From the NCBI GenBank assembly GCA_019095985.1, contig CM032665.1, forward strand, positions 37,591,303 to 37,655,302: a stretch of DNA of 64,000 bases, given 5' to 3'. A model generated the notes under the pieces. It did not search any database. It was given only the letters and a program-made list of their open reading frames with translations, and was not told the DNA's origin. How positions within the stretch are numbered: the first letter of the stretch is position 1; every line of letters starts with the position of its first letter. This DNA is from Streblospio benedicti (lineage: Eukaryota; Annelida; Polychaeta; Spionida; Spionidae). Shown piece by piece: positions 53,154 through 64,000 of this stretch. The position numbers were made by a program, and so were the translations under genes.

Positions 53154-54203
53154 ATGGCAGAAAGTGACAATTTAGTGGGAGGTGGTTCCGACGTTGTCAT
53201 TTCGACGACAGAGGATAGACAGAAAAATGGAGGCATACAGGTAGCAGATGAAAGCCCTCCAGAGGATAGACTGAAAAGTGGAGGAGCAGAGAATGAAAGT
53301 GCCAGCGTCAATGATGCGGAACAGAAAAACGACTGTATGGAACAAGATTCAAATGACGGTGCTGTCACAGAAGGAAACTTAAATGACAGTTTCAAGGAGA
53401 ACAAAAAAGATGATGACAGTATGCAAGATGATGAGATGGACACCTCCAAAGAGCAAGATGCAGACTTCAATGGTAACAGAAGGAGAAGACAAAGATCGAA
53501 TAGCCTGACGTTGGCAAACAACTTAAAGAAGAAAAATAGGAGAAAAGGGCGTGGTGGGAAGAATCATCGCAAGAATAACAGCTGGCGACCATACTGTACT
53601 CTGACATGGCAGGAGAGACAAAAAGTGGACGAGAAAGAGACTCGCAGAGCGACCAAGAAACGTGATGATCAGTTCAAGAGTGGACAACCAATGGCTCCCT
53701 ACAACACCACTCAGTTCCTGATGAATGATCAAGATCAGCCGAGTCCTCAAATGAGCGGAACTGATCACGGCCACAGGGAAGAAACTGCAAGCACTTCACA
53801 TTGTGAATCTTCAGATGGTGAATACTATTCAGAACCCAGCGATGAGGACTCGTTTGTTGTCCAAGAAATGCAAGAGTTCGAGGAAGAATATTCCCAATGT
53901 CAGTCTGAGCGTCTTCAGAAAATGAGTAAAGATGAGATCATTAATGAATATATTGAACTGCAGGCCAAGTATGAAAAAAATCAAGAACTTGTTAAGACTT
54001 TGGAGAATGGAAATGGTCATCGTAGTTCTAGTGAGCGTGAGGCACGTTGCGTAAGGCCAGTGGCAAACGGCCACAGGTCATCAATGGAAAAAGAACTGGA
54101 GAAATTGCGTGAAGAGCTTACAAAGCTGAAGCGGGAAAATGAGTTCCTAAAAGCAGCAGCTGGAGAAGTGACGAAACCACGACGTCATAGTCAAGACAAC
54201 TAA
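53154..54203 (+). CDS. HEXIM: HEXIM protein (7SK-dependent P-TEFb inhibitor), intronless
   Basis: Nuclear protein that binds 7SK RNA and then cyclin T–CDK9, keeping the kinase inactive and restraining transcription elongation. The single open frame of 349 residues matches the usual length (human HEXIM1 359). Seen in order: an acidic, low-complexity N-terminus (1–105); an arginine patch RRRRQR (109–114); a basic RNA-binding motif KKKNRRKGRGGKNHRK (125–140) like the family KKKHRR; WRPYCTLTWQERQKVDEKE (144–162); the invariant P-TEFb-contact motif APYNTTQFLM (181–190) with NDQDQ; an acidic stretch (218–246); and two coiled-coil segments (about 255–285 and 310–336) for dimer and cyclin T binding. 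The spacer between the coils carries NGHRSS twice (287–292, 305–310). The start ATG is the first in frame after the TATA-box region. Intronless HEXIM genes are known in other animals. Confidence 0.95.
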   Translation: MAESDNLVGGGSDVVISTTEDRQKNGGIQVADESPPEDRLKSGGAENESASVNDAEQKNDCMEQDSNDGAVTEGNLNDSFKENKKDDDSMQDDEMDTSKEQDADFNGNRRRRQRSNSLTLANNLKKKNRRKGRGGKNHRKNNSWRPYCTLTWQERQKVDEKETRRATKKRDDQFKSGQPMAPYNTTQFLMNDQDQPSPQMSGTDHGHREETASTSHCESSDGEYYSEPSDEDSFVVQEMQEFEEEYSQCQSERLQKMSKDEIINEYIELQAKYEKNQELVKTLENGNGHRSSSEREARCVRPVANGHRSSMEKELEKLREELTKLKRENEFLKAAAGEVTKPRRHSQDN

Positions 54204-55150
54204 ATTTGGTTGTCCTATAATCTGATAGACTAGTGAATTTGGACCGTTTTAACCTGTTAACTGATGAAGTTTAAGGTGTAACATTATATTGTTAGAGAAA
54301 AAAACTGTTATAGATATTTAATGGCAACAAAAATTTGAGATCAATAGTATTACAAGTCATGCTCGTTGTTTGCATTTGATGCAAACACCGGTGTTTTTCG
54401 AAATTTTTCTACTACTCTGAAGTCTGGGTATTTCAAATTTACGAAAAATGAATTGTTCCAAGTTCATTATTTTAGGATTTGTTTGGGTCAAGCATTTAAG
54501 ATGTTTCTCATAAGTCGATATTGAGACAAAAGCATATTTGCTTATCTACTGATGAATGTGAATGTATTCAGCAATTTAAACCCAGTTTCCTGCAGAGGTT
54601 TTTTTAACATGTGCTCTTTTTTGCACGGATAAAGTATGACTTGAAATGTGTGATGACTATATGGTGCCGGTTATGTACAAATTGAGGCGAGGCAGTCGGT
54701 TTAACAATCCTAGTAACTGATGTGTTTGTTGAGTGACAGGGAAAATGTGAAATGTTAGGACTGAAAAATTTTAGATGGTTACTAAGGATTTTTATTTTGA
54801 ATATCTGCCTTCTGCTATTAGTGATTGTGTGATTGGTTCAGTAGATGGTGTAGAATTCCGTATACTGTGATCTCATTTTTGTGTTTATAAAGATGCTCAA
54901 ATGCATTTTCTGGTCATTGTTGGTAAATACTGTAGACATGGCTAAAATCATACACTAGTAAACGTTTTTCACCATTTGGTTTCCAAATTAGTTTGTGGCA
55001 ATGTAAATCCATTAATAGTCGGGCATTATATGTATGCAAAATAACTTGGGTTTTGTTTTAATGTGTTTACGGTTCCTACTTTTAAAAAAATTCAATGATT
55101 CTGTAATCATGAATTTTAAGAAATAAATAAAGTATTGCTTAAGTTAATAT
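54204..55150 (+). other. HEXIM 3' UTR
   Basis: AT-rich sequence after the stop, ending with overlapping poly(A) signals AATAAATAAA at 55122–55131. Further AATAAA words near 55304 and 55572 could give longer forms. No gene in it. Confidence 0.55.
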
Positions 55151-58100
55151 TTCTACAGTATTCAGCTTGCTTTTGTTTACTCATAGGTGTTTTTAATATT
55201 TTCACTTCAAACTTTCAAACAATTTTGGAAAAGTTATTAAATATGTTATGTTAAAATACAATTCAAAGTTCGCCAACATTGACATTTTGGCAGAGTAAGT
55301 TGTAAATAAATTGTAAATATTGATACATGGAAAGGGAAAGTATGGTTTTGCAAATATTTTGTACTTTGAGTTTAGAGTTTGTGTTCTATACTGTTATGTG
55401 CATCACTTTTTATGATGCAATTCTGTTCTAGTCTTATTTTATGAATATATATTTTTATAATATAGTCAAAAAGAAAATGCATAAAAAATGCAAAACAAAA
55501 TATTTGCAATGTTCTTTATCTTTCCTTTTCCAGAAACTCGCTATTAAAAAGTATTCTAGTTCCTAAAGACAAAATAAATGGTTTGATTTGGTGCTGCGTT
55601 ATGTATTTGACGTAGATATTTGCTTGGAGGGAAAACAAAATCGATTAAATTAAAAATAAATTTCTTTAACCAATTAAATTCCCAAGCAACCGAATTGTGT
55701 TCAAAATTGGTCTGAAAGAGTTGGTAACCAGTAATAACTATTTTGTCTTTAATATACCATATTTCATCTAAAGAACTAAAAGATCATCTTGAAATTGAAA
55801 ATTTTGAGTTTAAAAGAAAGTATTCATTGTTTAAAAAAAGTGTTTTCATATAAGATTGACCAGTAAATTGAATTGTCATTTATCTTGTTCTTTTGTTGAA
55901 GTGTGGTCGCATTTTTCTTGTGCATTATTTTGTGCAATTTTATTTTGAAGTTTTAATTTTATACAAATGGATATTTTTTAAAGTATAAAATATGCATTTG
56001 TTAAATTGCCACTATTGGTCATGTATATATATGAGCCATTTTGCTCAAGAAATGTGTTGTTACATATTTTGTTGAATTTACACAACTGATCTTTTCCATT
56101 AATTAAGTTGCCAGCATTGACATGTTGAAGTTTATAATGGTGGAGACTGTTGATATTGCTAATAAAAAAATACCATTTCATTTTATTGTTTGTTTTGTGA
56201 AGAAAAACTGAATATGTTTTTTTTAAAAAAATAACACTAATTTCAAACATTGAATAGTTTAAAAAAAAGGCTAATTTCATATAAAAACTCAAAAAAGGAT
56301 AATTGAAGATCTAGTCCCACACCTCCCAAACCGTTGTTTTGAACAAATCTACCAACACATTAGTAGTGCATTTATTCATTTCTAATAACTTACCATTCGT
56401 GTGCACTGTGTTGGACCTGGAAAGATGCGCGACAAAGAGCATGTCTTCAGACAAGTCTTTGTCCCATCCCCGAACCCATCTCGGCACCACGCACTCATGA
56501 AATGACGTCACCAACTTGACACGAAAAGCAAGAACGTCCCAAATGATGGGGTGTGCTATCAAACAAGGACGTTTTACTCACTCAAACAAATCTATCAACA
56601 AAAAGAAGCAAAACCAACCTGTTTTTCCATACAGTTCAAACAGTTGGACATGTTACTCACTGTGCGCTTTGTGCATAAATTAACCCGGTTTTCACTCCAC
56701 AATGTGCAATAAGCAAGGTTGCGTTCAACATAGTGTGGCCCTTGTTGATCTGCACGCAAGTAAAATGGGCCGTGTACAATGTGATATTGTAATCCCCTAC
56801 CCCACCCCGCTAAGCAATTAAGTAAAACAAGTAAAAAGTAAGCGTGATTGTGATAATTTAATGATGTAGATCTTCATTACATCTGATCATATTTGTATCA
56901 TTTGCAATGCTCTGTAAGAGTTCAGAGGCTAAAAGACACTATATGTATTATATGACCTAAATGTTGATGGCAATTGCAATTTGTATATTATGTGCAGCAT
57001 TACAAGCACATCCTACCCGAAATCCTACCACTATTTTGATATTGATGTAGCTGAGGAGTATTGTCTATTCCACTTTATCAAGTGGTCTGGACATGACTCG
57101 AACTGACAACCCCGTGCAACTTTTGCCATTTAATTAGTGTGACCATGCTGCTGGGTATGATGATATAATTTTGATCTCATATAACCGCTGGGGTATCTGG
57201 TTGTTCACTTGATATGGTAAAAAGGAATGCTGTCGACAGCCCTGTCAATATGCAAATTGGTAGTAGAGACATGCTTGCTTTGGCGAACTGAGAGAAGATT
57301 CACAAAGCTTCAACTGTCAGTCCATGCTGGAGAAATCTCTTAAACATCCATAAGGAAAAGCAGTGTTGGGAGCTTTTTGCTCCATGTTGTGAGGATTCAA
57401 ATAAGCAATAATGTTTACTATCATCTACAGAGCAGACCTATGCCACGTGAACTGTTCAATGGATTATATAGCTGTTGTTGGTTTTACAATAACAGTAACA
57501 TGCCTAGCAGGTACTAAAATGCATTATTTCCATCCTGTTTTTCATCTATCCAAACAATATCCATGTACCGTGTATGTTGCTAGAAGGGATTGTGTTAAAA
57601 GAATACACTGTCTTCTTCCTCCCATACATGTACATATACCATTTTGCATGATAATAAATCTTTGAACATTGGTCCACAAAACCAACAACCTCCAACTTCA
57701 CCTCCAACATGGTTAAACTTTCCCAACATCGATTAACAGTTGAATCACCTTCATCGTAATTGAATAATCAGACAAGCTTGGGAAATGCACATAAGATTAT
57801 TGAGTAATTGTAATAAAGATAATCAGTTGAAAGTTTTGAAACCTGCATCTGTCTGTTTAATACTTCTCGCACGATTTTTTTCTGAACGCACCCATTTCTA
57901 AAAAAAAGGTGACCTTTACAGCTAGCTTCACACGACGTAGCATGTCCTGTAATGTTCATGTAAATTAGATCTGTTGTTTTACTTTTCGTGGGTAACTGTG
58001 AAGAATTGGCTTACTACCAGGCGTTAAAGCTTAGACATCTACATCTATTTCTACGTGTTTGGTTTCAGCACGAGAAAACATAATACCTTTTTGACTAGGC

Positions 58101-58450
58101 TACTGGGTGTTAGGTTGCTTTGCTGATACAATTTATTAGTTTGTTATGTAGTTATGTTCATGGTTTTTCATGGTTTTGTTATCTTAGATGTTGGGAGTTT
58201 GTCATGGATGTATTTGGTTTTGTTTATTCTAGGGAGCTTGATCAACTGACATAGAACTTTGGGAAACTGTAGTTAAGAGTAACTTAATTATACATAAATA
58301 AAAATAAACATTTACCAGTGCTTGTCAGTACATACCTACTTTATGTCACTGAGAATGTCACTTCATATTCTACACAGAACAATTGGTAGAATAGATCTAC
58401 CCAAGACCATTTAACTTTACTTAGGGAATAACAAGAACAATGTAACAATT
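55151..58450. other. Intergenic region between HEXIM and the next minus-strand gene
   Basis: AT-rich, mostly featureless. It contains one GC-richer exon-like patch at 56390–56562 (listed separately). The block at 57000–57130 has a word (actcgaactgacaacc) reminiscent of a decayed tRNA-type B box on the minus strand, too weak to call. Confidence 0.35.
56393..56562 (-). other. Possible orphan exon, minus strand
   Basis: A GC-richer open stretch in an AT-rich desert, ending in a good donor (AATG|GTAAGT, GT at 56392–56393 region). One frame reads RVKLVTSFHECVVPRWVRGW then DKDLSEDMLFVAHLSRSNTV; another begins MSAWCRDGFGDG. No family is recognised and no partner exon was found. It could be the first exon of an unannotated transcript or a non-coding RNA exon. 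Confidence 0.25.
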
Positions 58451-60831
58451 TTCAGAATATATTTTTATTACAGACATTTCCATACAGAAATCATTCATAC
58501 TTCACGAAAACGTTGAGTTTAAAAGGTCATGTTAAACATATTACGAGTACATGTACGCATGTTTACAGTCCAACAAAACTAAGAAAGTCTATATCATATA
58601 TCATTGACATATACATCATAATTAGTTTCGAACAAAGGTAAAATAAAGTTTAGATATATTTAAGTTGTTAGATCTAAGATAATTTACCATAAAACAATTT
58701 AAGCGGGACACATTCTATCAAACTTACATTTCATCTTTTCCATACATGTACTGACTTATCAAAACCAAAGCATTTATTCAGTGAAATTACACTAATTTTA
58801 AGCAGATAAAAAACCCATCTTATAGCTAAACTTAGTTACAATAATAGTGAATTCATCTCATTTTCACAATATTCTTGGTTAAATATCAAATCTTTTAATC
58901 AAAGGCTTGTACATGTACATGAACCTTCTAGTATCTTTTTGAAAGTTAACTATATCAAAATAATAATTAAAGAAAAAATTCAATAAAAAGACTGCATTAG
59001 AGAAATGAGTTTCTTTTAAATCTTATCTTATTTGTTGAAATATAGACTCAATTTCACTATTAATTTTATATGTGGTTAACAGATGGCATTATAATGAGTT
59101 GTACATAAAAGAAAATTATACTTCAACAACAGCCTTTAACATTTGGCCCAGATTCTAACAAGTTAATGTGACAACAGCAAAAAAGGCACAGAAGTTAGTT
59201 AATGCAATCTTTTACAAGTGTTTTATATCTAATATCCAATTTCAAAATAAACTATTGTGCTTTTTTATATTCTTTAATGAAGAATAGATATCCAGGACAA
59301 AATCCCTACAGCTGGATTTTTACATCCTCATCTATTTGCGGCTTATCATTCAATTCTAAAGCTATTGATGACATCCCCTCATGTAAACAGCCACTTTTAT
59401 TTGGATCATTTGTGAAGGCATAAGCCAATCAGAAGTTCAGGAAATTTTAGGTTGTCATATCAAATGTCCGACCATTATGACCAAGTAAAACAAAATGTTT
59501 ATTGACTTTGCTTGTGATGTAGGTCTAGCCTGGCTAACTTTTTCCAGTCGAAAGACACTATTTAACCCCTGGAAAAATATTGTAGCGCTGAAACTATGTA
59601 CAGTGTAAAGAGATTCCTTTAGACCGACAATGAATTTTTAAGTTCCATAAACTAACGTTTGCCTTCATTCAAAGCACAAAAGTCATGATTATTTTATATG
59701 ATCGATCATGACAATCATGAAATATGGTGCATCATTTACATGTTTTTCAATACAATATCAATGTACACCCCTGTGTGTGGCTTCTCAAAAATTAAGTTAT
59801 AGAGATACAATTGAATTATATACCGGTAGGTTCCTTTGGTTTAATGAAAAATGTAATGGAAGTAGCTTCCAAATTTTCTATTTGTTCTTAAGCATTATTA
59901 AAAACGATTAGTTGATCATCATTGTAAATCCTAAAACATACATTTCATTCAATTTGAACACCATGAGTTGTACTAACGACAGCAAATTAACAAATGATTT
60001 TCTTATTCTTCGTAATAATTTTCTGTAGAACCAGAAAAAATGTAACATTGTATTGATGTTCACTACAATATTCATACTTTTAGGAGAAAGACTATCCTAA
60101 TTGCTTTCTGTTTTGTTATTTTTTTTCCATTTTTTAATTAGGCCTTGTACGAGCACAGAAAGATGATTATTTGTCATTTTCCATAGTAAACTTCAATCAG
60201 AAAATCATTACATTGTTGAATATATAAATGCAAGACAAGTTGGAAATGTGCAGCAGGAGTATAATACGACCATTGAAAATTTCACAATATAAAAAGTAAA
60301 GCATAGTCATAAATATATTCACATAGCAGTAACCAACCGTTAACTCAATATTGCAACCTTTATAAAGCCTATTTTGACTATTATTTCTAAAATAATTTAA
60401 AATTATAAAAACGAAAGCTAGCCAGTGTTAGAAATGCAAAATATGTTAGTTTAATTATTTCTTTGTATAGATTATAAGATTTAAAATTGAAAGATAAACA
60501 AAACCCCAAAATGATTTACAGTGATTTCCAATAGAATTGCATTGAACTACTATCAGTGACTCAAATCTAACAGAACTTCAAAGTGAGACTAAATATCAAG
60601 TCAATAGCGTTCACATTATAAGAAATCACAATTTCGCATTTGATAAATCTGCCTCTACATCAGAGACAAAATGCTGTAATCTTAACTGGTGGAGCAAGCA
60701 CTGCAGACCTGCACAGCTGAAACACTTGCACGTTCACGACATCACAGCTTCCAGCCAAGTCCACGTTTCCATGAATAAACCGGCATGTAAAATTGAATGA
60801 TCTTGGCAGACACCATTTAAAACTGCATCGG
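58451..60831 (-). other. Probable long 3' UTR of the minus-strand Pro/Gln/Tyr-tail gene
   Basis: AT-rich, no coding signal, directly downstream (minus strand) of the stop at 60832. Minus-strand AATAAA candidates include plus tttatt near 58464. The true 3' end is unknown. Confidence 0.35.
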
Positions 60832-61076
60832 TTAATACGGCCTTTGTTGCTGTTGCTGCGGTGGGTAGTATCCTGGGTAGTAGCCCTGTGGAGGCGGCTG
60901 TTGCTGGTACTGTTGCTGAGGGTACCCGGCGGGGGCACCACCCGGATACTGTTGTTGGTACTGCGGTTGCTGCCCGTAGCTACCGTACGGATTGTATCCT
61001 GTGGGCATCGGAGCGTAGCCGGCCGGAGGGTAGACAGGGTATGGGAGGGTGGGGTTGGTCGGGTATGGTGGGGCAC
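60832..61076 (-). CDS. Last coding exon of a protein with a Pro/Gln/Tyr/Gly-rich C-terminal tail
   Basis: The acceptor TTTCAG|GTGCC at 61077 opens an 81-residue stretch ending in the stop TAA (60832–60834). The exon is entered in phase 1 (G|GT). Composition is almost entirely Pro, Tyr, Gly, Gln and Ala: APPYPTNPTLPYPVYPPAGY, GYNPYGSYGQQPQYQQQYPG, then repeated YPQQQYQQQ and GYYPGYYPPQQQQQRPY. Tails like this occur in Shisa-type, WBP2-type, synaptophysin-like and ESCRT-associated proteins, where they bind partners or phase-separate; nothing here chooses among them. The start of the gene lies upstream (higher coordinates), either in this window's unassigned 61–64 kb or beyond it. High GC against the flanks supports coding use. 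Confidence 0.7.
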
Positions 61077-64000
61077 CTGAAAGCATTTACACACACAATT
61101 AGTTCAGTTGATCAGCAATGGCAAAAAGTACATGTATATTGCCAACCCATGGGGGGATTTATTTTAAGCGAAAGGTGTGTTTTCCACTGCATTGCAGAGA
61201 TGATGTTCTAGCTGTCAAGAAGCGCATCTGTAATTATTATAGTCGATGAGTAGTCATGATTGATTAAGGATTAAGAGCTGGTTATTTCAACTGTTCTTTA
61301 AAACCCAATGTCAACATAATTCAATTTGAAGATGAATCCTCATGACTAAACTTCAGACAGACCAGCCATTTCGTGCATTTTGCTTTGAATTCCAACATAA
61401 ATATTTCTTGGAATAATTTATCAGGCATTATCGACATTATATTTATATAATTTGCTTATAATTTTGATGAACATATCAATATGATCTGTATACTATCTGC
61501 AAATGAGGGTATATGTTCAGCTGCCAAATACATGTTAAGGATATTGAAAAGAGCCCATTCATCATATAATGAATAGATATATAATACCTATATGTATACA
61601 TTCATGCCTAACATTGCTGTGAACATACTCAACCTTTGGTCAATAGAATACATTTGTATTACCATCACTGCGTTACAAGATAGCGCTCTTGGTTACACAA
61701 ACATATTATATTTAAATGATCTATAAGGCAAACAGACCCATGTGAAGAAATCAATAAGAAAAAGTCTATAATAAGATAATAGAAATACATGAGAGTTATC
61801 TTAGCATTTAGTCTTCTATCCATTTTATTTGAGACCAATAGATTGCTCGAAGACAAATGTAGGTCATTCGAGAAATTCTTGCTACAAATTTGTTTCATGG
61901 TTTACATTAATTAGGTAACGTATTCGAATCAGATATATACTTCCATCAACTAACACACAAATGTCTGTCATGAAAATGTTTGTAGCTGCACCAGATAGAT
62001 GGCACATGTGTTATGGGGCAACATAAACTTTTGCTCCGCTGCCAACCACTCCACAGTCATTTTAGATACTCCGTATTTAAAATATGTATTTTAAAATCAA
62101 TATCTGTTCTTTGAGGCAAAGAAGCAATAGATCTTAGGAGTTCTGTTGAACATTGCACAAATCTTAAGTGTTACACGACATAAAGATTGATGGCCACTTA
62201 TTCAAACACTATCACACCCATTCATGATCGCATAATATTGGAATCCATATTTGCTCTACTTATACTTCATCAAAAATCATTAATATAGTTGACGTTGAAT
62301 ATGCATCTGCATTTTGAAGGTACAATTTGTAAAAATTGTATTCATGTATTTTGGGTCTGATATTTGCATTATACAGATGAATTTGTATCATTTGGCCGCA
62401 CTGCTTTTGGTAACAAATCTGACATACATTGCACTCTGATAAACTAGGTCAGATGATACAAGTCAATTTATTGCCAAACATGACACGTGTAGGGTTAATA
62501 ACCACAAAATATACATTAACAAAGGATGGCCTATCTTCATTTCAAACTTTTGTCTTTAAAAATTGTCATTTACATCTAGGGACTTAGTTAGGCATGTGCA
62601 AATGGGAGTATATAATAAAAACTAAAGTTTAGTCTTATGTATGTTATCTCATTTTCCCCTTTCAATACATTGTATTCCTAGATATGCATTAACTATACAA
62701 CAAAGCATGACAAAACAATAACATTGTATATCTGTATGCCTTTATTCAAGATATATTTTTTGGCTCCTCATGCATTTTATCTGCAATACATCCATCTTTT
62801 AAGAGAAGTAGCCAAAGCTATAGTAACGGGTGTATTACCAGTAAAACAACTTTATCAATAAGGAAAAATCAATTTTATCGGCACATCTATCTTGTGATTT
62901 AATTATTTGTCCCCACTGCACCAATAATGAAAGAAAATAAATGAAGAGTAAATCAGTGTTCGAGAAAAGTCAATGAAATTTGATGTTAAGACCAAACAGA
63001 GATATTGTATATAGAATATAAATTTTTATTCTGTTGGCAGACAATTATATACAGATTATATTCACTGTCAGACAAAGACGTACTGTAGTTTTATGGAACT
63101 GATATTACAAGTAACAAGAAACATCAACATAAAACTTCAATGTTAACAAAAACATAGGCCTCTTGCAAAAATAACACATTTCATCTATTGGCTCTACTCT
63201 TTTGCTTTAATGCCAAAACATGCTGCAATTTCTCACTTTTGTAGACAATACCGGTAATTCCGAAGTACAGGATATTTGTAGTGTCCTGTAATCTGCCATT
63301 AGCTACCATATCATAATCACATTTTATGAACCAATAGCTGAAGAATCGATGAAATGTAAACCAGTGATAGGCTGATAGCAAATGATTTGTTTATTTATGG
63401 GGCATAAGTACATATACAAAACAGTAGAAACTGAATCAGAATCTTAGAATTAAATAAGAGAAAATTAAAGATGTACAAAATATCAAACTGTGTCACAATT
63501 CCGAAAGCAATTTTAAATGAAATTAAACTCAATATACAAAAAGATTTGATATACATTTAAGAATTTGATATGGAGGTTACACGTTTCTGCTGTATCAGGA
63601 TGTTTTTGGACATTATGAAAGCCTAAAACGGTGGTGTTATTTGAGCTGTAGCCTGGGTTGTTGTTACCCACGTGGTGGAGGGTTAGTGCTTGCGGAGCCT
63701 TTTTGCGATGCGTTTGGCCAAGCTGCGTGGCCGAAGAACCGGCCGATAAACTAAGCACCACGTCAGTAAACAAGTGATATGGTCAATTGTCGCAAACGTC
63801 AGTTTAAATTGTTGAGCAATCAGGTAAATTTGTGTGATTTTGGATTGTGAGTGAAAGAAAATCTGTTAAATGCAAATCCACATTTTTAGTGAGACCCTCA
63901 TTACAGATGATGTTGAAAACACAAACTAAATAATCTCATGACAACAAATCATGACCAAACTAAATGATAATATGCAAGCACTGTTGAACAATGAACTTAG
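61077..64000. other. Intron or intergenic sequence, nothing firmly recognised
   Basis: AT-rich. One GC-richer patch at 63640–63775 (with ccacgtgg and paired ggccg/cggcc words) is open on the minus strand for 86 codons, but shows no family motif and no clear splice signals; it may be a repeat or an exon of the Pro/Gln/Tyr-tail gene. Confidence 0.3.

Noticed and set aside
53150-53521. Open frame of 123 codons on the minus strand over HEXIM
   Set aside because: Antisense shadow of the HEXIM coding sequence; low-complexity Ser/Leu product arising from the acidic, Lys-rich sense strand.
57411-57665. Plus-strand frame of 84 codons with a hydrophobic stretch
   Set aside because: Hydrophobic segment is expected in AT-rich sequence; no family and no gene context.
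60660-61211. Several open frames on both strands over the Pro/Gln/Tyr exon
   Set aside because: Frame shadows of a repetitive, GC-rich exon; only the minus frame with APPYPTNP...RPY shows coherent composition plus a splice acceptor.

Overview
This window is eukaryotic nuclear DNA. It is AT-rich, with GT–AG introns, small exons spread over kilobases, long 3' UTR-like tracts, and many short non-autonomous DNA transposons, LINE scraps and one tRNA-derived SINE head. The gene content (PPCS, peroxisomal PECR, a HEXIM protein, and an animal nucleoside-phosphorylase-fold protein not known to me from vertebrates) and the repeat style suggest a marine invertebrate, most likely a mollusc or other lophotrochozoan. 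The species cannot be settled from the sequence.

Layout. Positions 165–4665 (minus) hold most of PPCS, which makes phosphopantothenoylcysteine in CoA synthesis; its last part lies beyond the left edge. Positions 5713–10072 (minus) hold a complete eight-exon PECR gene, peroxisomal trans-2-enoyl-CoA reductase, ending in the peroxisomal signal SKL. These are two acyl/CoA-metabolism genes head-to-tail on one strand, though nothing shows that they are co-regulated. Positions 10073–19541 are repeat-rich, with a diverged duplication, a SINE head, and hAT-like and other inverted-repeat elements. Positions 19542–46052 (plus) hold a 14-exon gene for a protein of about 461 residues whose C-terminal half is an NP-I (PNP_UDP_1) nucleoside phosphorylase/nucleosidase-like domain. 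Its first intron is about 14.3 kb, it has two microexons, and it shows two apparent +1 frame discontinuities near its end. A long AT-rich tract with several poly(A) signals follows. Positions 53154–54203 (plus) hold an intronless HEXIM gene (P-TEFb inhibitor) with a TATA box upstream. Positions 60832–61076 (minus) are the last coding exon of an unidentified protein with a Pro/Gln/Tyr-rich tail; the rest of that gene is not recognisable here.

Mobile DNA. A TA-flanked short inverted-repeat family with GACCACCTCT-like interior repeats occurs at least nine times. A second TA-type family (ends ACCGTATACGACCATCC) occurs three times, always inside introns of the NP-I gene. Several foldback elements sit close to exons or promoters. 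Two clear LINE reverse-transcriptase tails and one LINE 3' fragment are present. No CRISPR array, rRNA or convincing functional tRNA gene was seen.
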